This document shows, piece by piece, positions 29,401 through 37,872 of a stretch of 64,000 nucleotides of DNA. The stretch lies in the NCBI RefSeq assembly GCF_013041615.1, contig NZ_JABEPQ010000004.1, positions 298,090-362,089 on the forward strand, given 5' to 3'. The position numbers and the translations under genes are program-made. The stretch comes from Knoellia koreensis (GTDB lineage Bacteria; Actinomycetota; Actinomycetes; Actinomycetales; Dermatophilaceae). The stretch's first letter is position 1. Every line of letters begins with the position of its first letter. Below the pieces are notes generated by a model that was not told where the DNA came from, did not search any database, and worked only from the letters and a program-made list of their open reading frames with translations.

Positions 29401-32127
29401 CACACCGTCATCCGCCCCGAGACCATCAGCCCGCCGACCCCGACCGACCTGCTCGAGACCGTCCTCGCCCGTGACGACTCCCCCACCTCCGCCAGCACCC
29501 TGCTGCGCGAGGCCGCCGACCCCGCCGTGCTGCTCGGACAGGCCACCTGCCGGTACGTCGACGCGCTGTATGCCGCCGCCGAGGACACGCTCGGACCCGA
29601 GGCCGTCGCGTCGCTCGAGTCGACCGCGGACGCCCTGGTTCCCGGGGTGCGCGAGGAGGCGGCGTGGCCGACGCTGCGCGCGCACCTGCTGCTGTTGGCC
29701 GCGTCCGGGACGGACCCGGGCGGGGCGCTGCGGGCCGCGGCCGAGGGCCGCGAGCTCGACACCGCGGGCGACCGGGCGGCCGTGCTCGACTGGCGCCTGG
29801 ACGACTCCGGGCTGCGCAACGCGGGCCCGATGACAGGACTGGCGCCGCTGCCCTGGGTCCCGGCTGTCCCCGCTCGGCTGGCGGCGGATCCGGTGTGGGG
29901 CGAGTACCTCACGCGCCGCGCCGGGCTCGTCGGCGACCTCGCCGCGCAGGTCCGGGCCGCGGCCAGCCACGGTGAGACGCCGGCGTGGGCGACCGCGCTG
30001 GGACGGCGCGTCGACGCCGCCTTGGTGGCGGAGGTTGACGTGTGGCGGGCTGCGATGCAGGTCCCCGAGGCGGACCGCCGGCCGACTGGGCCGCGGCAGC
30101 TCGCGAAGGCCGCGGCGCTCTGGCAGCGCGACCTCGACGCGCACCTGGCGGCCGGACACGCGCCCGCCATGGACGAGTGGGCACCCCTCCTGCGGCGGGT
30201 CGCGCCCGCAGTGACAGGCGACGAGTTCGCCGCGATCCTCGCCGAACGGCTCGCCGCGCTGTCCCGCGCCGGCGTCAACGCCGGCGGCCTGGTGAGGACA
30301 GCGGCGGCGCAGGGGCCGCTGCCGGACGACCATGCCGCGGCCGCGCTGTGGTGGCGGATCAGCCACCACGTCGAGCCCGCAGTCGCCACCACCACTGACC
30401 CCTCTGGCGGGCTGAGCACGCCCTGGGTCGACCGGCTCACCGCTCGCGTCGGAGCCGACCGCGCCGCCGCCATCCAGACCAGCGCATGGTGGCCGGCCCT
30501 CGTCACGGCCGTCGACCACGCCCTGGCTCGCGGCAACCGGATCGACGACCTGCTCGACACCGCCGGACGCCACCTGGACGGCGTCGACGTCGACGAGTGC
30601 CACGCCATGGTCTGGCGCATCTCCGTCCTGGCCGAACCGACCAGCCCCGAGCACCAGGACCAGAGCGACGACGAGGGGATCCCACCGGAGGACCTGCTCG
30701 TCGACGTCGAACCGCCCGCCGACGCGCCGACGGCCGCGGAGTGGGAGGACTACCTCACCGGCCGCGACGCAGGACAGGAACCGCTGGCCGAGGACGGCTC
30801 GCCGCCGCTGGCAGTGGAGGCGGTGGAGGCGCAGCTGCAGCTCGCGGCGCTGGTGCGCGACACGATGGGACCGCTCGACCCGTCCGAGGCCGAGATCCAG
30901 CACCTGCTCGAGCGGGCTCACGAGTGGGACCACTGCCCCGTCCCCCACGAGCGGATGGTCGAGGTCAACGAGCTGAGCCTCGCGTTCTTCCAGACGCGGT
31001 TCGAGCGCAGCTGGGCCCGTGACTACCTGACCGCGCGCTTCCACCAGGACCTGGCCGGGCACTCCGGCTTCGGGAGCGACTACCGGCCCGGCTACGCCCC
31101 CGCCGGGTGGACCGGCCTCGTCGAGCACCTGCGTTCCCTCGGGGTCACCGACGAGGAGATGACCCTCACCGGTGTGGCCACGCTCGCCCGGACCGGGCGG
31201 CTGATCGACCGGTTCCGCGACCGGGCCGTGCTCCCGATCATCGACCGCGGGCAGGTGCTCGGCTTCGTCGGCCGGCGCCACCCCCGCCTGACCGACGCCG
31301 ACAACGCGGGCCCGAAGTACCTCAACACGGCCGACACGCCCCTGTTCCACAAGGGTGCGCAGCTCTTCGGGGTCCTGCCCCGGCTCCGCGATGCGGGGGC
31401 GGTGCCGGTGCTCGTCGAGGGCCCGATGGACGCCATCGCGGTCACCCTCGCCACCGGCGGCAGCCACGTCGGGGTCGCACCGCTCGGCACCGCCCTGACC
31501 GAGGCGCAGGCCAGGCAGCTGGCCGGCCTGAGCAGCGCAGCGGGCACCGGGCCGGTCGTCGCGACCGACGGTGATCTGGCCGGCTGGATGGCGGCCGAGC
31601 GGGCCTACTGGCTGCTCGCCCAGCACGGGACGGAGCTGCTGACGGTGCGCCTCGACGACGGAACCGATCCGGCGCAGCTGCTCGCAGCGGAGGGCCCGGC
31701 AGGCCTGTCCGCGCTGCTGCGGATGCCGCAGCCGCTCGGCCACGTCCTCGTCCACGAGCGGCTCGCGAACCTGCCCGGGCAGCAGGCCGTCGACGCGGCC
31801 GCGGCGATCGTCGCGGCACGACCGGGTGCCGTGTGGGAGCCGGCGATGGGCGACATCGCCGCGGCGACCGGCGCCCCTCCGAGCGAGGTCCGGCGGGCTC
31901 TGCTCGCCGCCGCCCGGGCGTGGAACGCCGACCCCCGCCCGGTCGCGCAGCAGCAGCTGGCCGGCCTGCACGAGGTCCGGACCCGGATGGGACAGGGACC
32001 CGGGGAGCCAGCCCAGCGGCATACGCAACGACGGACGCCGCGGGAGAGCCCCGCCGAAGAGGCACTGCGGCCCCGCCCGGTTGTCTACGGGGCGGACGCC
32101 CAGGCCCCCGCGGCACCGCGACGCTGA
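26473..32127 (+). CDS. MobF (TrwC/TraI-type) relaxase fused to helicase and DnaG-like primase core
   Basis: Nicks oriT and unwinds the transferred strand in conjugation. The N-terminal TrwC domain has candidate catalytic tyrosines (GYDYLTRQ near the start and ASYYTAKGE) and the metal-binding triad in THRDSRAGDPDLHTHVAVAN (HxH near residue 270). A RecD2-like SF1B helicase follows: APAGAGKTTAM (about residue 600), LVVIDEAGMADT, GDDQQLAAIGAGG, TVHGAQGVSADV. Unusually, residues about 1500-1750 form a DnaG-type catalytic core: YRPGYAPAGWTGLVEHL, RAVLPIIDRGQVLGFVGRR, GPKYLNTADTPLFHKG, the TOPRIM VEGPMDAIAV and ATDGDLAGWMAAERA. No zinc-binding domain precedes it. GTG 26473 or ATG 26479 start. 1884 aa. 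Confidence 0.92.
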   Translation: MTMSIHKLTAGSGYDYLTRQVAALDATERGHTGLASYYTAKGESPGVWVGSGLAGIEGLAAGDLVTAEQVQALFGSGHHPLAHERRARLAGDATDEQVQAVTRLGQPYKVYAGDVSAFRLEVAKRIAALNTEAGLPQDSPVALEERARVRTEFATELFRADHGRDPEDAREVAATIAKHSRPRTNAVAGYDLTFSPVKSVSTLWAIASPDVAARIERAHQAAVKDALTFIEEHALFTRTGTNGVRQVDVQGLVATAFTHRDSRAGDPDLHTHVAVANKVQTLDGRWLSIDGRVLFKATVAASETYNTALEQHLRADLGVTFAERPNEDARKRPVREVVGVDPRLNERWSSRRVSIEARRSELAADFQATHGRPPTPVESIQLAQQATLETREAKHEPRSLTEQRQAWRAQAIEVLGGADAVDVMALGALSREPERAVRVDDAWIQGTAEQVVKAVESRRATWQVWHVRAEAQRRVRAAGLAAGESEQAVDRVVKQALTGGSVSLARPDDGLVEPPVLRRRDGSSVYTVAGADQYTSARVLAAEQRLVATAGLADGYTAGPASVDLALLEATANGTALNAGQAALVRSMAASGARLQLAIAPAGAGKTTAMRVLAGAWSDAGGEVIGLAPSAAAAAALREHTGASTDTLAKLVWSIEHDDLPDWAARIGPRTLVVIDEAGMADTLSLDAAVAFVVGRGGSVRLIGDDQQLAAIGAGGVLRDIEASHGAARLTELMRFADPAEGAASLALRDGRPEALGFYLDHGRVHVGDLATMTEDVFTAWQNDRAAGHDAIMLAPTRELVAGLNQRARAHRLTQEASPAQRPGPVRAPGGRGHESEARGIRDTIHENRAARLADGNEASVGDLIITRSNDRRLRISATDWVKNGDRWAVRAVGADGGLSVQHTRNGRLVTLPAPYVTASTELGYATTVHGAQGVSADVMHGLATGAESRQQLYTMLTRGRHANHVYLQVVGDGDPHTVIRPETISPPTPTDLLETVLARDDSPTSASTLLREAADPAVLLGQATCRYVDALYAAAEDTLGPEAVASLESTADALVPGVREEAAWPTLRAHLLLLAASGTDPGGALRAAAEGRELDTAGDRAAVLDWRLDDSGLRNAGPMTGLAPLPWVPAVPARLAADPVWGEYLTRRAGLVGDLAAQVRAAASHGETPAWATALGRRVDAALVAEVDVWRAAMQVPEADRRPTGPRQLAKAAALWQRDLDAHLAAGHAPAMDEWAPLLRRVAPAVTGDEFAAILAERLAALSRAGVNAGGLVRTAAAQGPLPDDHAAAALWWRISHHVEPAVATTTDPSGGLSTPWVDRLTARVGADRAAAIQTSAWWPALVTAVDHALARGNRIDDLLDTAGRHLDGVDVDECHAMVWRISVLAEPTSPEHQDQSDDEGIPPEDLLVDVEPPADAPTAAEWEDYLTGRDAGQEPLAEDGSPPLAVEAVEAQLQLAALVRDTMGPLDPSEAEIQHLLERAHEWDHCPVPHERMVEVNELSLAFFQTRFERSWARDYLTARFHQDLAGHSGFGSDYRPGYAPAGWTGLVEHLRSLGVTDEEMTLTGVATLARTGRLIDRFRDRAVLPIIDRGQVLGFVGRRHPRLTDADNAGPKYLNTADTPLFHKGAQLFGVLPRLRDAGAVPVLVEGPMDAIAVTLATGGSHVGVAPLGTALTEAQARQLAGLSSAAGTGPVVATDGDLAGWMAAERAYWLLAQHGTELLTVRLDDGTDPAQLLAAEGPAGLSALLRMPQPLGHVLVHERLANLPGQQAVDAAAAIVAARPGAVWEPAMGDIAAATGAPPSEVRRALLAAARAWNADPRPVAQQQLAGLHEVRTRMGQGPGEPAQRHTQRRTPRESPAEEALRPRPVVYGADAQAPAAPRR

Positions 32128-32165
32128 GGCTCGAGAGGGTGGATCGAGTCGTGCGTGAAGCGAAA

Positions 32166-33245
32166 TCAGGCCATGGCGATGGCTTCGGGGGATGGTTCCG
32201 CAGACCGCGGCGGCGGAGCGGTGGACTCGCGAACGATCACAGCGGTGTGCAGCTTCTGGTGCGGGTGGCGTGCGTTGCCGTGGATGGTCGAGACCAAGAA
32301 GTCCGCGGCGACGCGCCCCTTGGCTTCGGTTGGCTGGCGGACCGTGCTCAGTCGGGGACGGACCCACATGGCCTCGGGCTGGTCGTCGAAGCCTGCGACG
32401 GACACCTCAGCCGGGACGGCCACACCCAGTTCGTAGGCCGCGTCGAGGACGCCTGCTGCGAGGATGTCTGAGAGGGCGAAGACTGCGGTCGGACGGTTGG
32501 TCCTCCGAAGCAGCTCGAGTCCCGCCTTGTAGCCCTCAGCCCTGGTGCATGGCACCTCCGTCAGGGTCACGTCGTTGTCGCGGCTGAGCCCGACGGCGGC
32601 GAGTGCCTGGTCGATGCCGGCGATGCGTCGTCGCAGCGGCCCTCGATACTCCCCGTCTCCGCTCTCCGGACCGGACTCGAACGCAAGGATGGCGATGCGC
32701 CGGTGGCCCAAGTCGAGCAGGTGGGTCATCATCGCCGCCGCGCCGGCCGTGTCATCGACCTCGACGCTGGGCGAGGTGTGGTCGCCGTCGCTGTCGACGA
32801 GGACGTAGGGGATGCCGCGTCGCTCGAGCTCCGCCACTTCGCCGCGGTCCCTCTCGAGCCCAGAGACGATGAAGCCGTCGACGGCCGCGTAGGGAATGGC
32901 CTCGAGCATGGAGTTGCGCAGAGGGGGCACGATAAGCAGCGTGTAGCCCTCCTGGTGGCACACCTGGCCCACACCGATGATGAACTGGGTGTAGTACGGG
33001 TTCTCCATGGCTTGGGGAATGTCCTGTGGCAGAAGGATGCCCAGCGAATTCGTGCGGCCGTGCACGAGCATTCTTGCGACAGGGTCCGGCCGGTAACCTA
33101 GTTCTTCGGCCGCCTTCAGAATGCGTTGACGTGTGGCGTCGCCGAGGCGCGCGGGGTCGTTGAAGGCGAAGGACACGGACGTTCGCGACACGCCTGCGGC
33201 CTTGGCGACGTCCTTGGCCGTAGCTCTTCGCGCGCCGTCACTCAA
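32166..33245 (-). CDS. LacI-family transcriptional repressor of the sugar cassette
   Basis: 359 aa. N-terminal HTH with hinge (ATAKDVAKAAGVSRTSVSFA...AAEELGYRPDPVARML) and C-terminal periplasmic-binding-protein-like sugar sensor (SVAGFDDQPEAMWVRPRLST near the end). TTG 33245 puts the HTH seven residues from the N-terminus and overlaps the amylase stop by 8 bp; ATG 33284 is possible but would add an atypical leader. Downstream of the amylase and same strand, so probably co-transcribed and acting on the palindrome at 37728-37754. Ligand probably a maltodextrin-type sugar, judging from the linked genes. Confidence 0.87.
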   Translation of the reverse strand: MSDGARRATAKDVAKAAGVSRTSVSFAFNDPARLGDATRQRILKAAEELGYRPDPVARMLVHGRTNSLGILLPQDIPQAMENPYYTQFIIGVGQVCHQEGYTLLIVPPLRNSMLEAIPYAAVDGFIVSGLERDRGEVAELERRGIPYVLVDSDGDHTSPSVEVDDTAGAAAMMTHLLDLGHRRIAILAFESGPESGDGEYRGPLRRRIAGIDQALAAVGLSRDNDVTLTEVPCTRAEGYKAGLELLRRTNRPTAVFALSDILAAGVLDAAYELGVAVPAEVSVAGFDDQPEAMWVRPRLSTVRQPTEAKGRVAADFLVSTIHGNARHPHQKLHTAVIVRESTAPPPRSAEPSPEAIAMA

Positions 33246-34617
33246 GCTTGACAATGGAAACCCCCATCCCTGGCACAGCGACATCGTCGCACCTGACCTG
33301 TTGTCCGGTGAGCAGATCGGTCCCGAGGCGGCCAGCGAAACCTGCGACCGCAACATGCACGCCAGCCCGGGCTCGGTTTGCCAGGATGAGCAGTTCCTCC
33401 TCGGGGTGGACGCGGGCTCGGACGATGGTGTTCTCGGTGGCTTGGATGGTGCGCTCGCTGCCGCGGCGGAGGGCGACGTGCGCCTGCCTCAAGTGCGCGA
33501 GTTGACGCACCCAGGCGAGCAGTTCATGGTTCCACCGGGCCTCGTCCCAGATCATGGCGCCACGACAGTCCGGGTCGTTGAACCCGGTCATGCCGATCTC
33601 GTCGCCGTAATAGACCATGGGGGCTCCCTCTGCGGTGAACAGCAGCGCGAAGGCGAGCTTCGTGGCCTCGACGTCGCCGCCGCAGTGGGTCAGGACGCGT
33701 TCGGTGTCGTGGCTGCCGAGCAGGTTCATCATGAGTCCCTTCGCGTCGGGCGGGATCTCCTTGTCGATCTCTTCGAGCTCGGCGGCGAACGACTCACCGC
33801 CGCCTCTCCACTCCGAGACGAAGTTCAAGATGGCGTCACGCAGGCGGTAGTTCATGGCCGCATCGGACGTGGCTCCGGTGGTCCAGTCGGTGGCCTTCTC
33901 CCAGACCTCGGCGACGATGTACTGCTCCGGGTCGTGCCCCTTGACCACGGCGCGGAACTGTGCCCAGAATCGTGGGTTCTCGAGCATGTAGGGCACGTCG
34001 AGGCGCCAGCCGTCGATTCCGGCGTTCATCCATTTCTGCGCAGCGCCGAAGAGGTGGTCGCGCACGTGGGGGTTGTGCACGTTGAGCTTGGGCAGGTACC
34101 AGCAGCCCGAGCAGGTGAGGTAGTTCGGCTGCGGGTGCGCGGTGACGGGGAACTGGGCCACCGAGAACCAGTTGACGTACTCCGACTGGTCGCCGCGGGC
34201 GATGACGTCCTGGAAGAAGGGGTGGTCGTAGCCGCAGTGATGGAACACGGCGTCGAGCAGAACGCGGAGCCCCATGTCGTGGGCCGAGTCGAGGAATGTC
34301 GCGAAGGCGGTGTCGCCGCCCAGTCGCGGGTCGATCGTGTAGTAGTCGGTGGCGTCGTAGCGATGGTTCGTCGTGGCGCTGAAGACCGGGGTCAGGTACA
34401 GGGCGTTGGCCCCGAGCGCTCGGAGGTGTTCCAGCCGTCGGGTGATCCCGGGCAGGTCCCCGCCCATGAGGTTGTCGCGGGTGGGTGGCGTTCCCCACGG
34501 CTCGACGCCGGGAGGGTCGGTCGCGGGGTCCGCGTTGTCGAACCGCTCCGGGAAGATCTGGTAGAAGATCGCGTCACGTACCCAGTCGGGTCCACGCCTG
34601 TTGAGGCTGTCGTTCAC
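33238..34617 (-). CDS. GH13 alpha-amylase / neopullulanase-type glycosidase, cytoplasmic
   Basis: 459 aa (beta/alpha)8 barrel. Conserved regions visible: DAVFHHCG (region I), GWRLDVPYM with the nucleophile Asp, VAEVWE with the acid/base Glu, and LLGSHDTER with the third Asp; YGDEIGM follows. No signal peptide, so it hydrolyses imported oligosaccharides in the cytoplasm. It lacks the extra N-terminal domain of classical cyclomaltodextrinases, starting directly with WVRDAIFYQIFPERF. Six bases downstream of the permease stop and overlapped by lacI, so part of one operon with the ABC transporter. Confidence 0.9.
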   Translation of the reverse strand: MNDSLNRRGPDWVRDAIFYQIFPERFDNADPATDPPGVEPWGTPPTRDNLMGGDLPGITRRLEHLRALGANALYLTPVFSATTNHRYDATDYYTIDPRLGGDTAFATFLDSAHDMGLRVLLDAVFHHCGYDHPFFQDVIARGDQSEYVNWFSVAQFPVTAHPQPNYLTCSGCWYLPKLNVHNPHVRDHLFGAAQKWMNAGIDGWRLDVPYMLENPRFWAQFRAVVKGHDPEQYIVAEVWEKATDWTTGATSDAAMNYRLRDAILNFVSEWRGGGESFAAELEEIDKEIPPDAKGLMMNLLGSHDTERVLTHCGGDVEATKLAFALLFTAEGAPMVYYGDEIGMTGFNDPDCRGAMIWDEARWNHELLAWVRQLAHLRQAHVALRRGSERTIQATENTIVRARVHPEEELLILANRARAGVHVAVAGFAGRLGTDLLTGQQVRCDDVAVPGMGVSIVKLE

Positions 34618-34623
34618 GAGGTT

Positions 34624-35451
34624 TCACTCCTTGACTGCGGTGGCGGCGAGGCCGCGCACCAGGCTGCGCTGCAGGTACATGAAGATGGCGATGGCGGGCA
34701 CGGCCGCGATGACGGTGCCAGCCATCAGGTAGTGCGGATACGGCCCGTACTTGCTGGTGAAGGCGGCCAGGCCCAGCTGGATCGTCCGGTACTGGTCGTC
34801 GCTGGTGACCAGCAGCGGCCAGAGGAAGTCGTTCCAGGCGAAGAGGAACGAGAAGACGGCGACGCTGACCAGTGCCGGCTTGCTCAAGGGCAGGAGGATC
34901 CGGAACAGGATCTGCATCCGGTTGGCCCCATCGATCCTGGCCGCCTCGTCGAGCTCCATGGGAAGAGATAGCAGGTACCCGCGGATCACGACGATCCCGA
35001 AGACGTCCGCGAGCCGGGGCACGATGAGCGCGGTGTAGCTGTTGAACCAGCCGAAGCGGATGACCAGGTCGAACGCGGGCAGCACCGTAAGGAACGTCGG
35101 TACCAGCATGGTAGCGACCAGCCCCAGGAAGATCGCGTTCCGACCCGGGAACCGCAGGCGGGCAAGCGCGTAGGCGGCCAGCGTGTCGAGCAGCAGGTGG
35201 CCGGCCACGATGCCCGCCGCCATGACCACCGAGTTCAGGTAGTAGCCGGCGAAGGGGGCCGCGGCCAAGGCCTGCGGGTAGTTGGACCACTCGAACTGCT
35301 CCGGGACCAGATAGGGCGGCTGGTGCACCTTGTCGAAGGACTTGAGGCTGGTGGTGATCATCCATGCGAATGGCGCCACGATCAGGACGGAGAGGCCGAG
35401 CAGGAGCAGGTGACGGCCAAGAGCGCGTGCGGCGGCATACGGCCTGCTCAT
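34624..35451 (-). CDS. Carbohydrate ABC transporter permease, MalG type
   Basis: 275-aa inner-membrane permease with about six helices. Starts MSRPYAAARALGRHLLLLG with a helix from residue 13. The EAA loop ELDEAARIDGANRMQIL, where the ATPase docks, is intact. ATG 35451 overlaps the upstream permease stop (ATGA), which rules out the longer upstream frame. Works with the partner permease and lipoprotein below. Confidence 0.92.
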   Translation of the reverse strand: MSRPYAAARALGRHLLLLGLSVLIVAPFAWMITTSLKSFDKVHQPPYLVPEQFEWSNYPQALAAAPFAGYYLNSVVMAAGIVAGHLLLDTLAAYALARLRFPGRNAIFLGLVATMLVPTFLTVLPAFDLVIRFGWFNSYTALIVPRLADVFGIVVIRGYLLSLPMELDEAARIDGANRMQILFRILLPLSKPALVSVAVFSFLFAWNDFLWPLLVTSDDQYRTIQLGLAAFTSKYGPYPHYLMAGTVIAAVPAIAIFMYLQRSLVRGLAATAVKE

Positions 35452-36419
35452 GTCTGGTCCTTCCCACCCAGGCGCCACTGGATCCAAGTCAGCGCGAAGA
35501 CCAGCGCGAAGCCGGCATAGGCGATGGTGGCTCCGTAACCGAACTGCCCGGTGACGAACGCCGTCCGGTAGACGAGGAATCCGACGACCTCGGTGCCGCC
35601 CATCGGGCCGCCCGCGGTGAGCTGGTAGACCAGATCGAAGGACTGGAACGTCACGACGAGTGCTTGGACGACGACGAAGAAGGTCATCGGTGCAAGCAGG
35701 GGAAGCGTGATGTGCCTCATCCGCTGCCACGGCCCGGCGCCGTCGAGGGCCGCCGCCTCGTACACCTGGGCGGGGAGGGCCTGCATGGCCGTGAGGTAGA
35801 GAACCGTGTTCAGGCCGAGCTGCTTCCAGACCGTCAGCAAGGTCAGGCTCACCAGGGCCAGGTGCGGATCACCGAGCCAGTTGGTTTCGCCCAGCCCGAC
35901 CCGTTGGAGGGCGGAGTTGACCGGACCGCTGACATCGAAGAGGTAGCGCCAGACCGCGGCTGCGGCGATCGAGGAAGTGACGACAGGTAGGAAGAACGCG
36001 GTGCGGTAGACGGCGCGGCCCCGGAAGGCGCTGTTGAGCAGTGCTGCCGCGCCCACTCCCGTGATGACGCTGAGGGCGCTGACTCCGAGCCCGTAAAGGA
36101 CCGTGACGACCATCGAGTTGCGGAAGGCCGGATCCGCGATGAGCTTGCCGTAGTTGTCCAGTCCCACGAAGGGCCGGTCCGGGCTGATGCCGTCCCAGCT
36201 TGTCAGTGACAGCAGTCCCGTGGCCACCAATGGGTACACCACGAACAGCCCGATGACCAGCAGTGCCGGGGCCAGGCACAAGGCCGCGGTGATCAAGTCG
36301 CCACGGCGATAGCTCCGGCGGGCGCGGAGGGGGGCGGTCCCGGCTCGTTGCACGGCCGGGTGCGTGATGGGCGTGCCTAGCCTGCGGCCAACCTCGGCCG
36401 TTCGGTCACGCACGCCCAT
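35448..36419 (-). CDS. Carbohydrate ABC transporter permease, MalF type
   Basis: 323-aa permease with six to seven predicted helices (first: AALCLAPALLVIGLFVVYPL). EAA-type loop QVYEAAALDGAGPWQRMRHI is intact. ATG 36419 (MGVRDRT) lies 11 bp after the binding-protein stop; an in-frame ATG at 36500 would lie inside that gene. No ATPase gene follows in the operon, so it must use an ATPase encoded elsewhere, as actinobacteria commonly do with MsiK. Confidence 0.9.
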   Translation of the reverse strand: MGVRDRTAEVGRRLGTPITHPAVQRAGTAPLRARRSYRRGDLITAALCLAPALLVIGLFVVYPLVATGLLSLTSWDGISPDRPFVGLDNYGKLIADPAFRNSMVVTVLYGLGVSALSVITGVGAAALLNSAFRGRAVYRTAFFLPVVTSSIAAAAVWRYLFDVSGPVNSALQRVGLGETNWLGDPHLALVSLTLLTVWKQLGLNTVLYLTAMQALPAQVYEAAALDGAGPWQRMRHITLPLLAPMTFFVVVQALVVTFQSFDLVYQLTAGGPMGGTEVVGFLVYRTAFVTGQFGYGATIAYAGFALVFALTWIQWRLGGKDQT

Positions 36420-36429
36420 CACGACCGTC

Positions 36430-37713
36430 TCACTTGCCGCTGAGGATCGCGTTGACCTGGGTCTCCGCGTCCGCCAGTGCCTGGTCAACAGCCTTGCCAT
36501 GCAGGGCCTCCTCTACCTGCTTGGCGAAGGCGAGGGAGACCTGCGGGTAGAGCGGGGTTGCCGGACGGGCCTTCGCCGTCGGGAGGGCGTCGACGAACGG
36601 CTGCAGCTCGGGAAGGGTGTTCTTGACGAAGTCCTTGTACTCGGCCGACTCGGCGACTGACTTGCGGACAGGCAGGAATCCGGTCTTCTCGCTCCAGGAG
36701 GTGTTCTGGGCCGGATCGACGAACCAGGTCAGGAACTCGCCGGCGGCCTTCTGCTCTGCCTTGTCCTGCGTGAACACGACCGCCTGCTCGCCACCCATGT
36801 TGGTGGCGGGCTGCCCGTCTGCCGGGTGGGGGATCTGTGCCACGCCGAAGTCGAACGGCGGCTTCGGCTTCCAGATACCAGCCATCCACGAGCCCTCTTG
36901 GGCCGAGGCGGCCTTGCCCTTCTCGAACTCGCCCCAAGGAGCCAGCGGGCTGTCCTTCGCCTTGACCAGGTCGACCCAGAACTGGAGGGCCTTCTTCCCT
37001 GCCTCCGAGTTGAACGCGGCCTTGGAGTTGTCCCCGTTGAGGAACTCGCCGCCGGCCTGCCACAGGGACACCTGGAAGTTCCAGGTCACGCCTTCGCCGT
37101 CGGTGCCGGGCGTCGTGAAGAGCTCGAAGCCGGGCTTGCCCGTCGCCTTTCGGATCTTGGCCGAGGCCGCCTTGAGCTCGTCCCATGTCTGGGGCGGGTT
37201 GGCCGGGTCCAGGCCGGCCTTGGTGAAGTCTGTCTTGTTGAACATCCACGCCAGCGTGTTGGAGGAGACGGGGATGGAGATCTGCTTTCCGCCCTGGTCG
37301 CCGAACTTCAGCATCTCGGGGTAGATGTCGGACCACGTGTTCTCGCCGACCAGGGGCTTGAGGTCGACGGCCTGCCCGGTCTTGGCCATGCGCGGCACGG
37401 TCACCAGGTCGCCGATGACGATGTCGGGAAGGGTGCGTGACTGGGCCGCAGCCTGCAGCTTGGTCAGCAGATCCGACCCGGGAACGTTGACCAGCTTCAG
37501 CGTCGTGGTCGGGTGCGAGCCCTCGAAGTCCTTGGCCATGGAGGCGAACGTGTCACCGTTGTTGCCGTCCCAGTAGTGCCAGATGGTCAGCTCGGCCTTG
37601 CCATCTCCGGCAGACCCGGAAGCGGGGGCAGAACCGCCGCTGCACCCAGCCGCGAGCATCACTCCGAGAGCGCCCGCCGCGGCGACCGCTACCCGTACAG
37701 ACTTCCTTGTCAT
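36430..37713 (-). CDS. Sugar ABC transporter substrate-binding lipoprotein
   Basis: 427 aa extracellular lipoprotein of the MalE / cluster-B type. Signal peptide with lipobox LAAGC (Cys about residue 24), then the mature protein starting with a Gly/Ser linker and AELTIWHYWDGNNGD, a hallmark of oligosaccharide-binding proteins. Preceded by a perfect AGGAGGT ribosome site. First gene of the minus-strand operon (binding protein, two permeases, amylase, LacI). Exact sugar not readable; the amylase suggests maltodextrin or pullulan fragments. Confidence 0.92.
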   Translation of the reverse strand: MTRKSVRVAVAAAGALGVMLAAGCSGGSAPASGSAGDGKAELTIWHYWDGNNGDTFASMAKDFEGSHPTTTLKLVNVPGSDLLTKLQAAAQSRTLPDIVIGDLVTVPRMAKTGQAVDLKPLVGENTWSDIYPEMLKFGDQGGKQISIPVSSNTLAWMFNKTDFTKAGLDPANPPQTWDELKAASAKIRKATGKPGFELFTTPGTDGEGVTWNFQVSLWQAGGEFLNGDNSKAAFNSEAGKKALQFWVDLVKAKDSPLAPWGEFEKGKAASAQEGSWMAGIWKPKPPFDFGVAQIPHPADGQPATNMGGEQAVVFTQDKAEQKAAGEFLTWFVDPAQNTSWSEKTGFLPVRKSVAESAEYKDFVKNTLPELQPFVDALPTAKARPATPLYPQVSLAFAKQVEEALHGKAVDQALADAETQVNAILSGK

Positions 37714-37727
37714 GCGGGGACCTCCTT

Positions 37728-37754
37728 GGTTAGTAACTCGGTTTACTAACCGAG
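37728..37754 (-). promoter_or_regulatory. LacI-type operator upstream of the sugar operon
   Basis: Two overlapping perfect palindromes: GGTTAGTAA (37728-37736) with TTACTAACC (37743-37751), and CTCGGTT (37737-37743) with AACCGAG (37748-37754). They lie 15 bp upstream of the binding-protein start, between promoter and ribosome site, where a bound repressor would block transcription. Confidence 0.65.
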
Positions 37755-37784
37755 ACTCTTGACCACGTGGAGCGGCCTGTCAAG
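37755..37784 (-). promoter_or_regulatory. Candidate promoter of the sugar operon
   Basis: On the minus strand a consensus -35 TTGACA (37784-37779) is followed after 18 bp by a weak -10 AAGAGT (37760-37755). The operator abuts it on the downstream side. The -35 match is perfect, the -10 poor. Confidence 0.4.
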
Positions 37785-37872
37785 ACCCTGTGAGTGGGCA
37801 TTTCGTTGCCCGGGCCGCCAAGGCGACACGATCCGTCACCCAGGAGGCACGGTGGCACCACCTGCTGTTCGC

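Noticed and set aside
26422..32367. 1981-aa minus-strand open frame
   Set aside because: Exact antisense of the MobF relaxase; an effect of high GC third positions.
36485..37336. 283-aa minus-strand frame inside the sugar-binding protein gene
   Set aside because: Shadow frame of the well-supported lipoprotein.
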